A stretch of DNA of 64,000 bases from Devosia algicola (GTDB lineage Bacteria; Pseudomonadota; Alphaproteobacteria; Rhizobiales; Devosiaceae), in assembly GCF_028816455.1 (NCBI RefSeq), contig NZ_CP118246.1, forward strand, positions 2,041,001-2,105,000, in the 5' to 3' direction. Shown piece after piece: positions 38,773 to 49,360 of this stretch (its first letter is position 1; each line of letters opens with the position of its first letter). The translations under genes were made by a program, and so were the position numbers. The notes beneath the pieces were generated by a model. That model saw only the letters and a program-made list of their open reading frames with translations, was not told where the DNA came from and searched no databases.

Positions 38773-40018
38773 ATGGGATATGCCACTAACGTAAAGCGCC
38801 TCGCTATTATCGGCGTCTCCGCCTTGGCAATGGTAAGCGCGGCCAATGCAGAGACCTTGAAGGTCTACTGGAATGCCGGGCACGCATATGATGCTTATGC
38901 CAATGTCATCAAGCAATTTGAAGCCGATAATCCGGGCTGGAATGTGCAATGGGAGCGCTTTCAGTGGCCCGATATGCGGACCAAGCTGGTTGCCGATTTC
39001 TCCGTTGGCAATACCCCGGATCTGGTTGCCGAGCCCGGTGGCTGGGTACAGGAATTTGGCCAGCAGGGCCTTTTGACCCCGTTAAACGATTACATCGCCC
39101 GGGACGGCGCGGATATGGGCTATCCCGATGATTGGCAGGATTTTTCGGTATCGCGCAACATGGTCGATGGCACCTATTACGGCGTACAAATTCACCTGAC
39201 CTGCGTGGCGCTGGTCTACAACAAGGACATGCTAGAAGAGGCTGGTCTTGATGCGGCGCCCACTAACTGGACCCAGTTCCGGGACTTTGCCATGGCAGCC
39301 GCCAAAAATGGTAAATTCGGTTTCGCGCCGAACCAGGTAGCCAGTTATTACTGGCCTTGGATTTATCAAAATGGCGGCGATTATTACGACCCCAAAACCA
39401 ACAAGGTACTGTTCGACAGCCCTGAGGCCGCCGAGGCGGTGCAGTTTGTAGCCGACCTCATACATAAAGACAAAGCCGCGCCGTTACCTGTTGCGGGCGC
39501 CGACTATGAAGGCCCGCAAAAGCTCTTTACCGCTGGGCGCGCCGCCATGATTCTTACAGGTCCTTGGGATGTTGGCCCCATCAGAACTGGCAACCCCAAC
39601 CTGAACTGGGACATTGCGCCCGCTCTCACCCAAAAAATTCAAGCCACCAGCGCCGGTGGGGTTAGCTTGATGATTCCCAAAGCGGCCAAACATCCCGATC
39701 AGGCATGGGATCTGCTTAAGCGGTTTGTGTCGCTAGAAACTGAGCTGGAGGCATCCAAGGCTAACGGCATGACCATGCCGCGCAAATCGTGGGCCGCAGA
39801 TGCGGACATTCAGGCGGACCCGATCTTGGGTAAGTTCGGTCAATGCCTGGCCTATGCTCGCGATACGACTGCCGACTTGCGCCTCACCGGCAAGAGCGCC
39901 AGGGTTGATGAGGCTCTTTGGCACGGCGATTGAGGACATTCTCTACAACAACAAACCCGCCCAGGAAGTACTTACCCATTATGCAGCCGAAGCCAACAAG
40001 GTGCTGGCCGGCCAATAA
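38773..40018 (+). CDS. Extracellular solute-binding protein of a second sugar ABC importer, frameshifted
   Basis: Periplasmic receptor of about 414 residues. Seen: signal peptide (LAIIGVSALAMVSAANA), LKVYWNAGHAYDAY, then GNTPDLVAEPGGWVQEF and GPWDVGPIRTGNP. GGGAGGGGG precedes ATG 38773. The frame breaks near the end at AGGCTC (39911-39916); one base less gives ARVDELFGTAIEDILYNNK, as in related receptors. A strong hairpin follows the stop, before the permease genes. It belongs to the operon that ends with a sulfatase. Confidence 0.9.
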
Positions 40019-40026
40019 ACAGCCCA

Positions 40027-40056
40027 GCCATACCGCGCCCTAGGTCGCGGTATGGC
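40027..40056 (+). terminator. Intercistronic stem-loop
   Basis: An 11-bp perfect stem GCCATACCGCG / CGCGGTATGGC with an 8-base loop lies between the receptor and permease genes. It lacks a T-run, so it more likely stabilises the receptor mRNA than ends transcription. Confidence 0.6.
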
Positions 40057-40096
40057 GCCCTCTAGTGGTTGGACCTGGCTTGTAAAGGTGCTGTTC

Positions 40097-40984
40097 ATGG
40101 CTTCGCTTCGCAATTGGAGAGTGCGTCAGGCGCTGTTGGCCTATGCGCTTCTGATGCCCGCAATAATTTATTTCGGTCTCTATTTTTTCTATCCAATCGT
40201 CGTTGAGTTTTTCGCCAGCTTCTTTCGCGGACAGCCCCTGATTGGTGACGCACAGTTTGCAGGCCTGTCGAACTATGTCGAAGCGTTTACTGACGCCCGA
40301 GTGCGCGACGCCTTTATTCGTACGATCATTTTTGGCGTATCTGCCACCATACTCACCCTTATCCCCGCCTTGGGCCTGGCCGCCATTCTGGCTGGGCCAA
40401 TTAAGGGCCGTAATGCCATACGGGCAATGATCTTTTTCCCCTATATCATCTCGTTCGTGATCGTCGCACTGATGTGGAAGAACATTCTCGATCCCTATTC
40501 CGGCATTCTTAACAATATTCTGATCAGCTTTAATTTGCCCACTCAGAACTGGCTGAGCAATCCGGCCACCGCGCTGCCGGCGATGATTGGCATAGTGGTG
40601 TGGAAAGACATTGGCTATGCCATGTTGATCTACATTGCCGCTATCCAGGGCATTCCAGAAAATCTATATGAAGCGGCAGAACTTGATGGTGCATCGCGTC
40701 ACCAAATGTTCCTCGAAATCACTGTTCCTCTGCTGGTGCCGACCACCTTGTTCCTGGCGGTTATCACCACCATTGGGCATTTGCAGGATGTATCGGCCCC
40801 CATATTACTCACCGGCGGTGGCCCGGCCGATGCGACGCGGCTGTTCTCGCTTCATGTGTATGAAACAGCCTTTACCGAACTTAATATCGGTTACGCCTCG
40901 GCACTCTCGTTTTTGATGCTCCTTGCCATTCTTCTCATCACTTTTCTGCAGTTTCGCCTGCTCAACAAACAGGTCAGGTACTAA
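40097..40984 (+). CDS. Sugar ABC importer permease (MalF-type)
   Basis: Inner-membrane permease of 295 residues. Seen: first membrane span ALLMPAIIYFGLYFFYPIVVEF, SLxRGQPLIGDAQFAGLSNY-like CUT1 region, MIFFPYIISFVIVALMW, and EAA loop LYEAAELDGASRHQMF. ATG 40097 was chosen because 15 residues upstream in the long frame do not resemble the family and AAAGGTG lies just upstream. Its TAA shares a base with the next ATG (coupled translation). The gene is intact. Confidence 0.92.
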   Translation: MASLRNWRVRQALLAYALLMPAIIYFGLYFFYPIVVEFFASFFRGQPLIGDAQFAGLSNYVEAFTDARVRDAFIRTIIFGVSATILTLIPALGLAAILAGPIKGRNAIRAMIFFPYIISFVIVALMWKNILDPYSGILNNILISFNLPTQNWLSNPATALPAMIGIVVWKDIGYAMLIYIAAIQGIPENLYEAAELDGASRHQMFLEITVPLLVPTTLFLAVITTIGHLQDVSAPILLTGGGPADATRLFSLHVYETAFTELNIGYASALSFLMLLAILLITFLQFRLLNKQVRY

Positions 40985-41820
40985 TGGCTCGACGCAGAAA
41001 CCAAACGCCTATCGGGCTTAAGGCCGGCATGTATCTCGTTTTGGGATTGTGCGTGATTTTGGCGCTTTTCCCCTTCTTTTACATGCTCTCGCTCTCGCTC
41101 CAGAGCGACGCGGACATGTATAGCGGCGTGCCTGTGCTGTTTCCCTCGGTTCTACAATTTTCCAACTATCTAACCATCTGGGAAAAGGCGCCCTTTGCCC
41201 GTTTCATTCTCAACAGCTTCATTCTGGCCGGCGGCATCACCGCCCTGCATCTGATTTTTGATCCGCTGATCGGCTATGTATTTGCCAAAATGGAGTTTCC
41301 CGGAAAACGCCCATTGTTTGTCATGCTACTATCGACATTGATGCTGCCATTCTTCATTCGCATGATCCCCCTCTATATTCTGACGGCCAAAATGGGATGG
41401 CTGAATACATATCAAGGGCTCATCATGCCCTTTGCGATGAGCGCCTATGGCATCTTTTTGATGCGCCAATTCATTTTACCAATTCCCAATGAACTCATCG
41501 ACGCGGCGCGGATCGATGGCGCGTCGGATCTAAAGATTTATACAGCGATCGTGCTGCCCCAGTTGAGACCAGCCTTCGCAACCCTGGGCCTGTTGACCTT
41601 CGTTTTCCAGTTCAATGAATTTTTGTGGCCGTTGATTGTCGTCAGCACCACCGAAATGCGCCCAATCACTACTGGATTGACTCTGTTCAATTCCGAATTT
41701 TTCACACAGTGGAATTTGACCGCCACGGGCGGCGTCATCCTGTTTTTACCCAGTCTTTTGCTCTTTATTTTCATGCAACGCTATTTTGTCCGCTCCGTGA
41801 TGACGACGGGCATGAAATAA
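40984..41820 (+). CDS. Sugar ABC importer permease (MalG-type)
   Basis: Inner-membrane permease of 278 residues. Seen: AGMYLVLGLCVILALFPFF, six spans, EAA loop ELIDAARIDGASDLKIY and C-terminus MQRYFVRSVMTTGMK. It pairs with the MalF-type protein just upstream. No ATPase lies in this cluster, so a shared MsmK/UgpC-type ATPase, perhaps the one at 23.1 kb, would be needed. The sulfatase gene follows 17 bases on, so the imported compound is probably a sulfated sugar. Confidence 0.92.
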   Translation: MARRRNQTPIGLKAGMYLVLGLCVILALFPFFYMLSLSLQSDADMYSGVPVLFPSVLQFSNYLTIWEKAPFARFILNSFILAGGITALHLIFDPLIGYVFAKMEFPGKRPLFVMLLSTLMLPFFIRMIPLYILTAKMGWLNTYQGLIMPFAMSAYGIFLMRQFILPIPNELIDAARIDGASDLKIYTAIVLPQLRPAFATLGLLTFVFQFNEFLWPLIVVSTTEMRPITTGLTLFNSEFFTQWNLTATGGVILFLPSLLLFIFMQRYFVRSVMTTGMK

Positions 41821-41837
41821 CGCTTGGAGGGCCGCTA

Positions 41838-43137
41838 ATGAGTTCCAAACCCAACGTCATCGTCTTTTTTACCGACCAGCAACGCTGGGATTCAGTGGGC
41901 ATTCACGGCAGTCCAATGCAGGCTCACGCCCAACTTTGACCGCATGGCCAAAGCCGGTCAGTTTCTGCGCCACTCCTATACCTGCCAGCCCGTGTGCGGA
42001 CCGGCACGCTCGGCCTTCCAGACTGGAAAATATCCAACCACCACCGGTTGCTTCCGCAACGGCATCCCCTTGCCGAAAGAGTCCAGAACGCTGGCACACC
42101 ACTTTAGTGATGCAGGGTACGACACCGCTTATATTGGCAAATGGCATTTAGCTGACAATGAACCCGTGCCCAAGTCGGAACGCGGCGGGTACAAGCATTG
42201 GCTCGCCGCCAATATTCTCGAATTTACGTCCTGGGCCTATGACGCCGTCGCCTATGACGACAATAATGATCAGATCAAACTGCCCGGCTATCGGGTGGAC
42301 GCCCTGACTGATGCGGCGATCCGCTATGTCGCCCAACAACACGGCAGTCCGTTTTTCATGTTCCTGTCGTTTCTGGAGCCTCATCACCAGAACCAGAACG
42401 ATGACTACCCCGCTCCGATTGGCTATGAGGAACGCATTCGCCGCACCATGACCCTGCCGCCAGATCTGGCCGCTTTAGGCGGTACCAGCCAAGCCCATTT
42501 CCCCGGTTATATGGGAATGGTCCAGCGCCTGGATGAAGCGTTCGGGCGCCTGGTCGACGCCCTGCACAGCCTCGACATGCTCGACAACACCATCATTTTG
42601 TTCAGCGCCGATCATGGCTGTCATTTCAAGACCCGAAATAGTGAGTATAAGCGGTCCTGCCACGACGCCTCGATCCGCGTACCCAGCTTGCTGCACGGCC
42701 CCGGGTTTTCCGGCAAGGGTGAATTTGACGGTATGGTGAGCCTGATCGACCTGCCGCCAACCCTGCTCGACGCAGCCGGCCTACCAATACCAGAGGAGAT
42801 GCAGGGACGCTCCCTGCTCAATGCATCACTTTGGGATGAACGCCATGATCAGGATGTATTTGTCCAGATCAGCGAAGATCATGTGGGACGGGCGCTGCGT
42901 ACATCTCAATGGAAATATGAAGTTGGCGTGCCCGGCATGGACGGCAATTTGCATCCCAATAGCCAGCGCTATGTCGAAACTCACCTTTACGATCTGGTCG
43001 CTGATCCCTATGAACTCAATAATCTGGTGAGCGTCCCCGATTTTGCGCCAAGGCGGGCGGAACTAAGAGCAAGACTACTGGATCGCATTGATCGAGCAGA
43101 ACAACAGCGTCCCGAAATTGTGCCCGGTGAGGCATAA
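41838..43137 (+). CDS. Type I sulfatase, frameshifted
   Basis: Hydrolyses sulfate esters with a formylglycine made from cysteine. Seen: metal-site start PNVIVFFTDQQRWDSVG, modification motif PVCGPARSAFQTGKYP (the Cys of C-x-P-x-R), TAYIGKWHL, SADHGCHF, and an end typical of S1 sulfatases with LYDLVADPYELNNL. The frame breaks at AGGCTC (41920-41925); one base less gives SPMQLTPNFDRMA. GGAGG precedes ATG 41838. No signal peptide is visible, so a cytoplasmic role after uptake is likely. Total about 432 residues. Confidence 0.9.
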
Positions 43138-43153
43138 ATCGGGCGCCTGAACA

Positions 43154-44209
43154 TTGGATCGGGTGGGTTTGGATTATACTAAAAATAACGCCACCGCCGC
43201 GACGCGCAGCCCTACCATGGCAGATGTTGCCCGGCTCGCGCAGGTGTCAACGGCCGCCGTTTCCTATTTCTTCAGCGAGCAGGAAGAGCACGTGTTGCGC
43301 GTTGGCCCTGCCGCGCGCGAACGTATTCAGCAAGCGGTCAGCCAGCTGGGCTATGTGCAAAACAAGACGGCGCGTCATTTGCGCCGACAACGGACCGAGC
43401 GTATATGCATTCTGCTGTCCAGGCTAGGCACCCCTTTTGCCGACAAGATGACAAGCGATATAGAGACCGTTGCCAGACGCCACGGCCTTTTGACCATTAT
43501 CTTGACGGGCAATGACAAAAATGGCTTTCAACGTGTTCTTGCCGAAGTCGAAGCCGGGCTCGCTGACGGGCTTATCGCTGAGGCCGATGGTCTGACACTT
43601 GCTGAACTCGATGAGATTTTTGGACCCTACACCCGCTCCACTCGCCCCTGCCTCATTATTCATCCTACCGCCACCCCACGGTCCTATTCAGTTCTTTGCC
43701 ATGAGCGCGAAGCCGCGCTGCACTTGGCAATCGATCACTTGCTGGCGCGCGGGCACCGTCACATCGCCTATATGGAAAACAGCGGGGTCTTGGTCAATTC
43801 TCGCACGCAATCACTAGTAAAACGCGCGGCCCAATCAAATGGGCAGTTACATTTTTCGATGTTCGATGGCGCTGACTCGCGTGACACCGCGACCAGTCGC
43901 GCCCGAGAAATCCTCGCCATGCCCAAGCGACCGAGCGCCCTTGTTTTGGAGTCAGACTTCAGCGCCGTTTCGGTCCTTGAGGAATTTTCGCGTCTCGGCG
44001 TCTCGGTACCCGACGATATCGCCGTCATCGGTTGCGGCAATGCGATTGAAGGCTATTATGCCAATCCCCGGCTCACCACAATCGGCCCGAGAGGCCTTTC
44101 GCTGACCGAGGCCAGCGAGCATCTGATCAATGCCCTGGACAGGAGTACCAGGTCCACCCCGCACAAATTCACCGTACCGTGGACACTGTATGTACGAGAA
44201 AGCGCCTGA
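43154..44209 (+). CDS. LacI-family transcriptional regulator
   Basis: Intact regulator of up to 351 residues. Seen: helix-turn-helix TMADVARLAQVSTAAVSYFF, hinge helix region NKTARHLRRQRTERI, and a periplasmic-binding-like sensor domain (CILLSRLGTPFAD, HREAALHLAIDHLLARGHRHIAYME, DDIAVIGCGN). The start is uncertain: TTG 43154, GTG 43163 or ATG 43217 are all in frame and none has a strong Shine-Dalgarno. It follows the sulfatase by 16 bases and probably represses the importer-sulfatase operon. Confidence 0.9.
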   Translation: MDRVGLDYTKNNATAATRSPTMADVARLAQVSTAAVSYFFSEQEEHVLRVGPAARERIQQAVSQLGYVQNKTARHLRRQRTERICILLSRLGTPFADKMTSDIETVARRHGLLTIILTGNDKNGFQRVLAEVEAGLADGLIAEADGLTLAELDEIFGPYTRSTRPCLIIHPTATPRSYSVLCHEREAALHLAIDHLLARGHRHIAYMENSGVLVNSRTQSLVKRAAQSNGQLHFSMFDGADSRDTATSRAREILAMPKRPSALVLESDFSAVSVLEEFSRLGVSVPDDIAVIGCGNAIEGYYANPRLTTIGPRGLSLTEASEHLINALDRSTRSTPHKFTVPWTLYVRESA

Positions 44210-44458
44210 TTCCGAATGACTGTGATAGTCATTGTACGACCGCGGCCCTCATCGTACGCGCTTCTGCGCGTGTGCTGACGCCAACTTGACGACGCAAGCC
44301 GATTCGAGGATTTAGTTGAAATATACGCTGCGCCGACACCGGCGACGGCAAAGACTACTTCTGTTGGGGCGCGTGACCGACTACAACCCGATATGACGCT
44401 GTGATATGGGGTCGGCAGTCGTTTGACCTTTTACGACATTTTTGGGACGCGACTGGTA
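44210..44458. promoter_or_regulatory. Intergenic region before the polysaccharide locus
   Basis: About 250 bases without a gene. It holds repeated TGTACGACCG / ATCGTACGCG-like steps and a GCGCTTCTGCGCG short hairpin, but no clear terminator or operator. It probably carries the promoter for the surface polysaccharide genes that follow. Confidence 0.35.
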
Positions 44459-46352
44459 ATGCGGTATTTTAAGTCTGTTGAACCGATGACGAGTAGCGTC
44501 AGAACAAGATTGCTCGGTCTGCCAAGACGGTGGAAGCGATTGATTCTGATCGGCTTCGACTTTTTTGCGCTCGCCTTTGTCATGTGGCTTAGTTTTGGAT
44601 TGCGCTTCGGTAGTTGGAACTCCCTATTTTATCTGGATGATTGGGCAATCGCGTTTTCCGCGCCGCTGGTAGCTATCCCGATTTTTATCAGAATGGGATT
44701 ATATCGAGCCGTCGTTCGGTATCTGCCGGAACGCGCCATTTGGACCATGATTCAGGCTGTTACGCTAGCAACCCTGCTGTGGTTGTTCGTGGCGTTTTTG
44801 ACCGAAATGACCGGACGCGGCATTGTTCCTCGTTCCGTGCCAATCATCTACTGGGCCCTATCTGCGATCGTGATTATCGGCAGCCGCTTTATCGCAAAGT
44901 GGTTGCTACTGCCCACGGCACGAAAATCGGCGTTGAAACGGCAAGCGGTGGTGGTCTATGGCGCCGGTGAAGCGGGTATGCAACTGGCCAATTCGCTCAA
45001 AGCCGACCATTATGTTGCGGGCTTTTTGGACGACAATCCGGCGCTGCACAAACGCGAGGTCAGCGGCATTCGGGTTTTCCCGCCCAGTTTCCTGCCCACC
45101 CTCATACGTGACTATGGTGTGAAACAGGTAATTCTGTCGATACCCAGCATCAGCGCCCAGCGCCGCAAGGAAATCGTCGAAAATGTAAGTGGGCAAGGCA
45201 TCAAGGTGCAGTCATTGCCCCCCATAACGGACTTGGTCACCGGCAAATATTTGATCAATCAAGTGCGCGAGATTGATATTGACGACCTGCTTGGTCGCTC
45301 ATCGGTACCACCGGATCTTGAGCTTGTTCGCCAAATGATTGTTGGCCGCACCATTATGGTCACCGGTGCGGGAGGGTCTATTGGTTCGGAATTGTGTCGC
45401 AAGATTGCTCAGTGGCGCCCCCAAAGGCTGGTGCTGTTTGAAGCCAATGAGTTTGCGCTTTACCGTATTGACCAGGAACTATCGGAGCGTCGGGATTTGT
45501 CGCTGGTCCCCGTTTTGGGCTCAGTAACCGACAGGGCGTTGGTTGAACATACAATCACGCACAATCGCATTGATGTCGTATTTCATGCAGCCGCCCACAA
45601 ACATGTGCCGCTAGTGGAGGCCAATGCCCTGGAAGGGATCAAGAACAATGTGTTCGGCACCAAAACAGTAGCCGACGCGGCCTTCGATCTGGGGGTCAAG
45701 AACTTTGTACTGATCTCGACCGATAAGGCCGTTCGCCCCACCAACGTAATGGGTGCGACCAAGCGCTGGGCCGAACTGATTGTGCGCGAGCGGGCAATGG
45801 AAGCGTTCAGTGCCAATAGTGGTCAGCTGTTTTGTGCGGTCCGGTTTGGCAATGTACTGGGCTCAAACGGCTCGGTCGTGCCGCTCTTCAAGGAGCAGAT
45901 TGCCCGCGGTGGACCAATCACCTTGACCGACAATCGCATGACCCGGTTTTTCATGTCCATCCACGAAGCATCCGAGTTAATTGTTCAAGCCGGTGCGTTG
46001 TCCAAGGGCGGGGATGTGTTCCTGCTTGAAATGGGTGAGAGCATACAGATCCGCGACCTTGCAGAAAACATGATCAAGCTGGCAGGCTTTAGCTTGCGCA
46101 ACCCAGACAATCCCGATGGCGATATTGAAATTGTTGAAACGGGCAAACGTCCCGGCGAAAAGCTCTATGAAGAGCCTATTTTACGACGACGCCAGCGCCG
46201 AAAAGACCCTGCACACCAAAATATTGCGCTCGCCCCGCAGCGGCGCCACTGACCGGGACATTGTTGGAGGCATTGATAGTCTCAAAAATGCCCTAGTTGC
46301 GCAAAACGAACAGGACGCACGGCAGATATTGTTTGAGTTGATTCAAGGATGA
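44459..46352 (+). CDS. Membrane nucleoside-sugar 4,6-dehydratase (CapD/PglF/FlaA1-like), frameshifted
   Basis: Membrane-bound UDP-HexNAc 4,6-dehydratase of about 630 residues. Seen: four N-terminal membrane spans (from LILIGFDFFALAFVMW), a CoA-binding-like middle (VVVYGAGEAGMQLANSL), then the catalytic SDR domain with TGAGGSIGSELCRK, LISTDKAVRPTNVMGATKR and MTRFFM. The frame breaks at GAGCCT (46172-46177); one base less restores GEKLYEELFYDD, strongly conserved in the family. The start may be ATG 44459 or 44486. It begins the surface polysaccharide cluster. Confidence 0.9.
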
Positions 46353-46406
46353 GAGCGACAATCCCGATGCCAGTACTCGGATCGCGCGTATCTTGGGAGA
46401 TTCTAA

Positions 46407-47414
46407 GTGACTAATAAGAGAATATTGGTTACTGGCGCGACTGGATTTGTCGGTCGTCACTTGGTGGCGGCGCTACTGGCGCGCGGCAGTCACTTGTCGC
46501 TCGCAGTTCGAAGCGATCAAAGGGTAGACCCAATTGTGCGGTCTAACGAATTGGTGCGCGTTATATGCTGTGGCGATTTAGCGGATGCGGAGTTGTCGTC
46601 GGCATTCACCGATATTGACCGGGTCGTACATGTGGCGGGGCTTGCCCATGTCGCCAAAGCCGATGCGGATAGCGCCGCGGCCAAGTTTGAAAAGGCCAAT
46701 GTCGCAGCGACGAAATCGCTGGTTATGGAGTCACTTCGGCACGACTTACGTACATTCATCAATATTAGTTCTATACGATCCGTGGCCGGAAACACGTCTG
46801 CGGTTTATATAACCGACGACACCAATCCAGCGCCTGACGGCGAATACGGGAAGTCCAAACTAGCCGCCGAGAGAATTGTGAGCGAGCAACTTGGACGACA
46901 TTGCATGGCTATCTCGCTCCGTCCACCGCTGATTGTTGGTGCCGACGCCAGAGGCAATTGGGCCAACTTACAAAAACTGGCGCGTTCGGGTCTGCCGCTA
47001 CCTTTCGCCTCAATTCGCAATCAACGCCATTATCTGAGCATTCAAACGCTGATCGAGGCGCTTTGTCATTTGTTGGATCGACCAGCAAGACCCGACCAAT
47101 CGGGCAACTATTGCATTGCGGATCCGCAACCGATTACCCTGCCCGCGTTGATCACCCAGTTGCGTCGCGGCATGGGGCTTGGTCCGCGCCTGTTCTCCTG
47201 CCCGCCATTTGTGTTTGACTGGATTGGCGCCGCAACTGGGCGGCGGCGGCAATTGGCGGCTCTGACTGGCCCGTTGCATATTGACGCCACACGATTTAAC
47301 CAGACTTTTGAGTTCGAATCTACGCTATCGCTGGATGAAGCTATTCGCATCTCCGGGGCAGGGTTTAATTCATTAGCCAGATCAACAAATTCACACCGCC
47401 AGGACATGCGATGA
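46407..47414 (+). CDS. NAD-dependent epimerase/dehydratase (WbpV/GalE-like)
   Basis: Intact extended SDR of 335 residues. Seen: VTGATGFVGRHLV, VVHVAGLAHV, catalytic Ser in NISSIRSV, and YGKSKLAAE (Tyr-x3-Lys). The start is GTG 46407, with GGGAGA upstream. This subgroup acts as UDP-GlcNAc/UDP-QuiNAc C4 epimerase or reductase ahead of an initiating transferase, as in the wbpV-wbpL pair. The next gene overlaps by 4 bases and encodes such a transferase. The exact product sugar is not certain. Confidence 0.87.
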   Translation: MTNKRILVTGATGFVGRHLVAALLARGSHLSLAVRSDQRVDPIVRSNELVRVICCGDLADAELSSAFTDIDRVVHVAGLAHVAKADADSAAAKFEKANVAATKSLVMESLRHDLRTFINISSIRSVAGNTSAVYITDDTNPAPDGEYGKSKLAAERIVSEQLGRHCMAISLRPPLIVGADARGNWANLQKLARSGLPLPFASIRNQRHYLSIQTLIEALCHLLDRPARPDQSGNYCIADPQPITLPALITQLRRGMGLGPRLFSCPPFVFDWIGAATGRRRQLAALTGPLHIDATRFNQTFEFESTLSLDEAIRISGAGFNSLARSTNSHRQDMR

Positions 47415-47968
47415 AACGCCTGTTTGACGTATTATTGGCGCTGATCGCTGCCCCGTTTGTACTGGTGATTGTGCTGATATTTGGCATCCTCGTGCGCTTG
47501 ACGTCGGCAGGACCTGCAATTTTCAGGCAAACACGGATCGGCTACCACGAGGTTCCCTTTACCTGCCTGAAGCTTCGCACCATGCGGATTGATACACCTG
47601 ACGCCCCCAGTCACGAAATCGGTGTCACAGCAATCACCAAGGTGGGTCGATTGATGCGCGGCACTAAAATCGACGAACTGCCACAAATCTGGAATATTTT
47701 GATCGGGGATATGAGCTTTGTCGGGCCCCGTCCCTGCCTGCCCAGCCAAACCCAACTTATCGAAGCGCGGCGCGTTCAGGGCCTCGACAAAGTCCGTCCT
47801 GGCATTACCGGCATTGCCCAGATCGCAGGCGTTGATATGTCTGACCCCGAGAGGCTAGCCAAACTTGATGCGACATATTTGGATGATATGTCCCTTAAAG
47901 CCGACATGGCCCTGATATGGGCCACCGCAACAGGCGCCGGGCGCGGGGACAGGGTCGCCCGACCCTGA
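47411..47968 (+). CDS. Initiating sugar transferase (bacterial sugar transferase, WcaJ/PglC-like)
   Basis: Monotopic phosphoglycosyl transferase that places the first sugar phosphate on undecaprenyl phosphate. Seen: KRLFDVLLALIAAPFVLVIV re-entrant helix, GPAIFRQTRIGYHEVPF, KLRTMR, KIDELPQIWNIL (catalytic Asp-Glu) and MSFVGPRPCLP. At 185 residues it has the short PglC-type architecture without the extra membrane domain. It is coupled to the upstream epimerase. The C-terminal 15 residues look atypical and may hide a late frame error. Confidence 0.92.
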   Translation: MKRLFDVLLALIAAPFVLVIVLIFGILVRLTSAGPAIFRQTRIGYHEVPFTCLKLRTMRIDTPDAPSHEIGVTAITKVGRLMRGTKIDELPQIWNILIGDMSFVGPRPCLPSQTQLIEARRVQGLDKVRPGITGIAQIAGVDMSDPERLAKLDATYLDDMSLKADMALIWATATGAGRGDRVARP

Positions 47969-48180
47969 GTTATAGTTATTCGGAATTCTACGATTGTAGA
48001 CAATTGTGAGCATAAGACGTAATTAATACAATCACACGGTATTGTCTGACAAATATAACAACAACACAAATTTGAGATCACAAATATAGTGTGAATATAT
48101 ATTGGATTATACACACTTGTGAATCTATATCAAAACAAAGACAATTTGATGAATATTGCAAAAAAACTAACGATAATCCC
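47969..48180. promoter_or_regulatory. AT-rich promoter-like gap
   Basis: This gap is markedly more AT-rich than the genes around it (many TATA and AAAC runs between 47985 and 48175). It lies between the sugar transferase and a glycosyltransferase gene. The base drop suits a new promoter or a horizontally gained junction. No repeat or terminator was found. Confidence 0.4.
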
Positions 48181-49267
48181 ATGCTAGTCATCCTCATGTC
48201 GGCTCTTTCGCCCTGGTCATTCGATATCGTTAAGGGCTTGGCGGATGCTGGAATGGAGATTGCGGTTGCATACCCGGATACGGCAGACGCCAATGTTAGC
48301 GCTGCGGTCGCGGCTAATTTGGGGGCGTTGGAATCTATAGGCGTGCCGACGATTGCGTTGCCAAAACAGCATTCGTTGCTACCAAATTCCGTCCGTATGG
48401 CGATGGGTCTGCGCCAGCTGCGAAGGCTCGTTGGGACAGTATGATTTGCTAACGCTTTATGGTGGAAATTTTGCCCTTGCCGCTTGGCTGTCAGGAATAC
48501 GCCCCTACTCAATTTACTGGGTGGGGAGCGATGTAAATATATCGTGCCGGGCGCGCTGGCTGATAATGAGTATTATGGCTCGCAATGCGCGTTTCAATAT
48601 CGCCAATGGCGGTGTGCTGGCTGGGAAGGCCAAAGACCAGTTTGGTGTCAAAAACGTGCTACCGCTTTATCATGGTATTGACACGCAATACTGGTCCAAC
48701 GGGGCAGACAAACAACATGGCATGATAGTGTGCGCCCGACGATTTGAACCGATTTACGACAATGACACCATTATTAGAGCATTCGGCCAGTGCCATGACA
48801 GTGGCCAGGGTCTATCCCTTACCTTTACCGCCGATGGCACCTTGCTAGAGGGCGCGCGGAAATTGGCGGCGGAGGTTGCGCCACACGGGGCTAAATCGAT
48901 TGAGTTCATTGGTGGTGGGGTCGATGCAGATCACCTGCGGCGCTTGTTCGCGTCGTCCGAGATTTACGTCTCCATGTCGCTGTCAGACGGCGCGTCGACC
49001 GCACTGTTGCAGGCGATGGCAATGGGTTGCTTCCCGGTGGTGAGTGACATACCGGCAAACCGAGAGTGGCTTGACCATGGTTGCGACATTGAGCTTGTGT
49101 CTGTTGGCGCTGTTGACGCCCTCGCTGAGGCGCTTCAACGGGTGCATGGAGGCATGACCAGACGCGCTAACGCAATTGAGCGCAACCGGGCAATTGTTGA
49201 AAAGCTGGCGTCGAGTAGAACCAACCTGTCTTATCTTGCTCGTTATTTGCGCGGTCATGCAGAGTAA
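48181..49267 (+). CDS. Glycosyltransferase family 4-like protein, frameshifted
   Basis: GT-B glycosyltransferase of about 361 residues. Seen: N-terminal LVILMSALSPWSFDIVKGL, DLLTLYGGNFALAAW, IYWVGSDVN, nucleotide-sugar domain FEPIYDNDTIIRAFGQ, and SMSLSDGASTALLQAMAMGCFPVVSD, the donor-binding helix with Glu replaced by Ala/Thr around the E-x7-E site. The frame breaks at AGGCTC (48424-48429); one base less gives LRQLRSSLGQYDLL. It acts on the inner face of the membrane in repeat-unit assembly. Confidence 0.85.
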
Positions 49268-49360
49268 ATCCGGTGTATGTGTAGCACGCCGCGGGCGGTG
49301 CTATCCCGACCGTTCGCGAGGAAGTCTTCATGCACACCGCCGCAATTATGGTGCCGGGAT

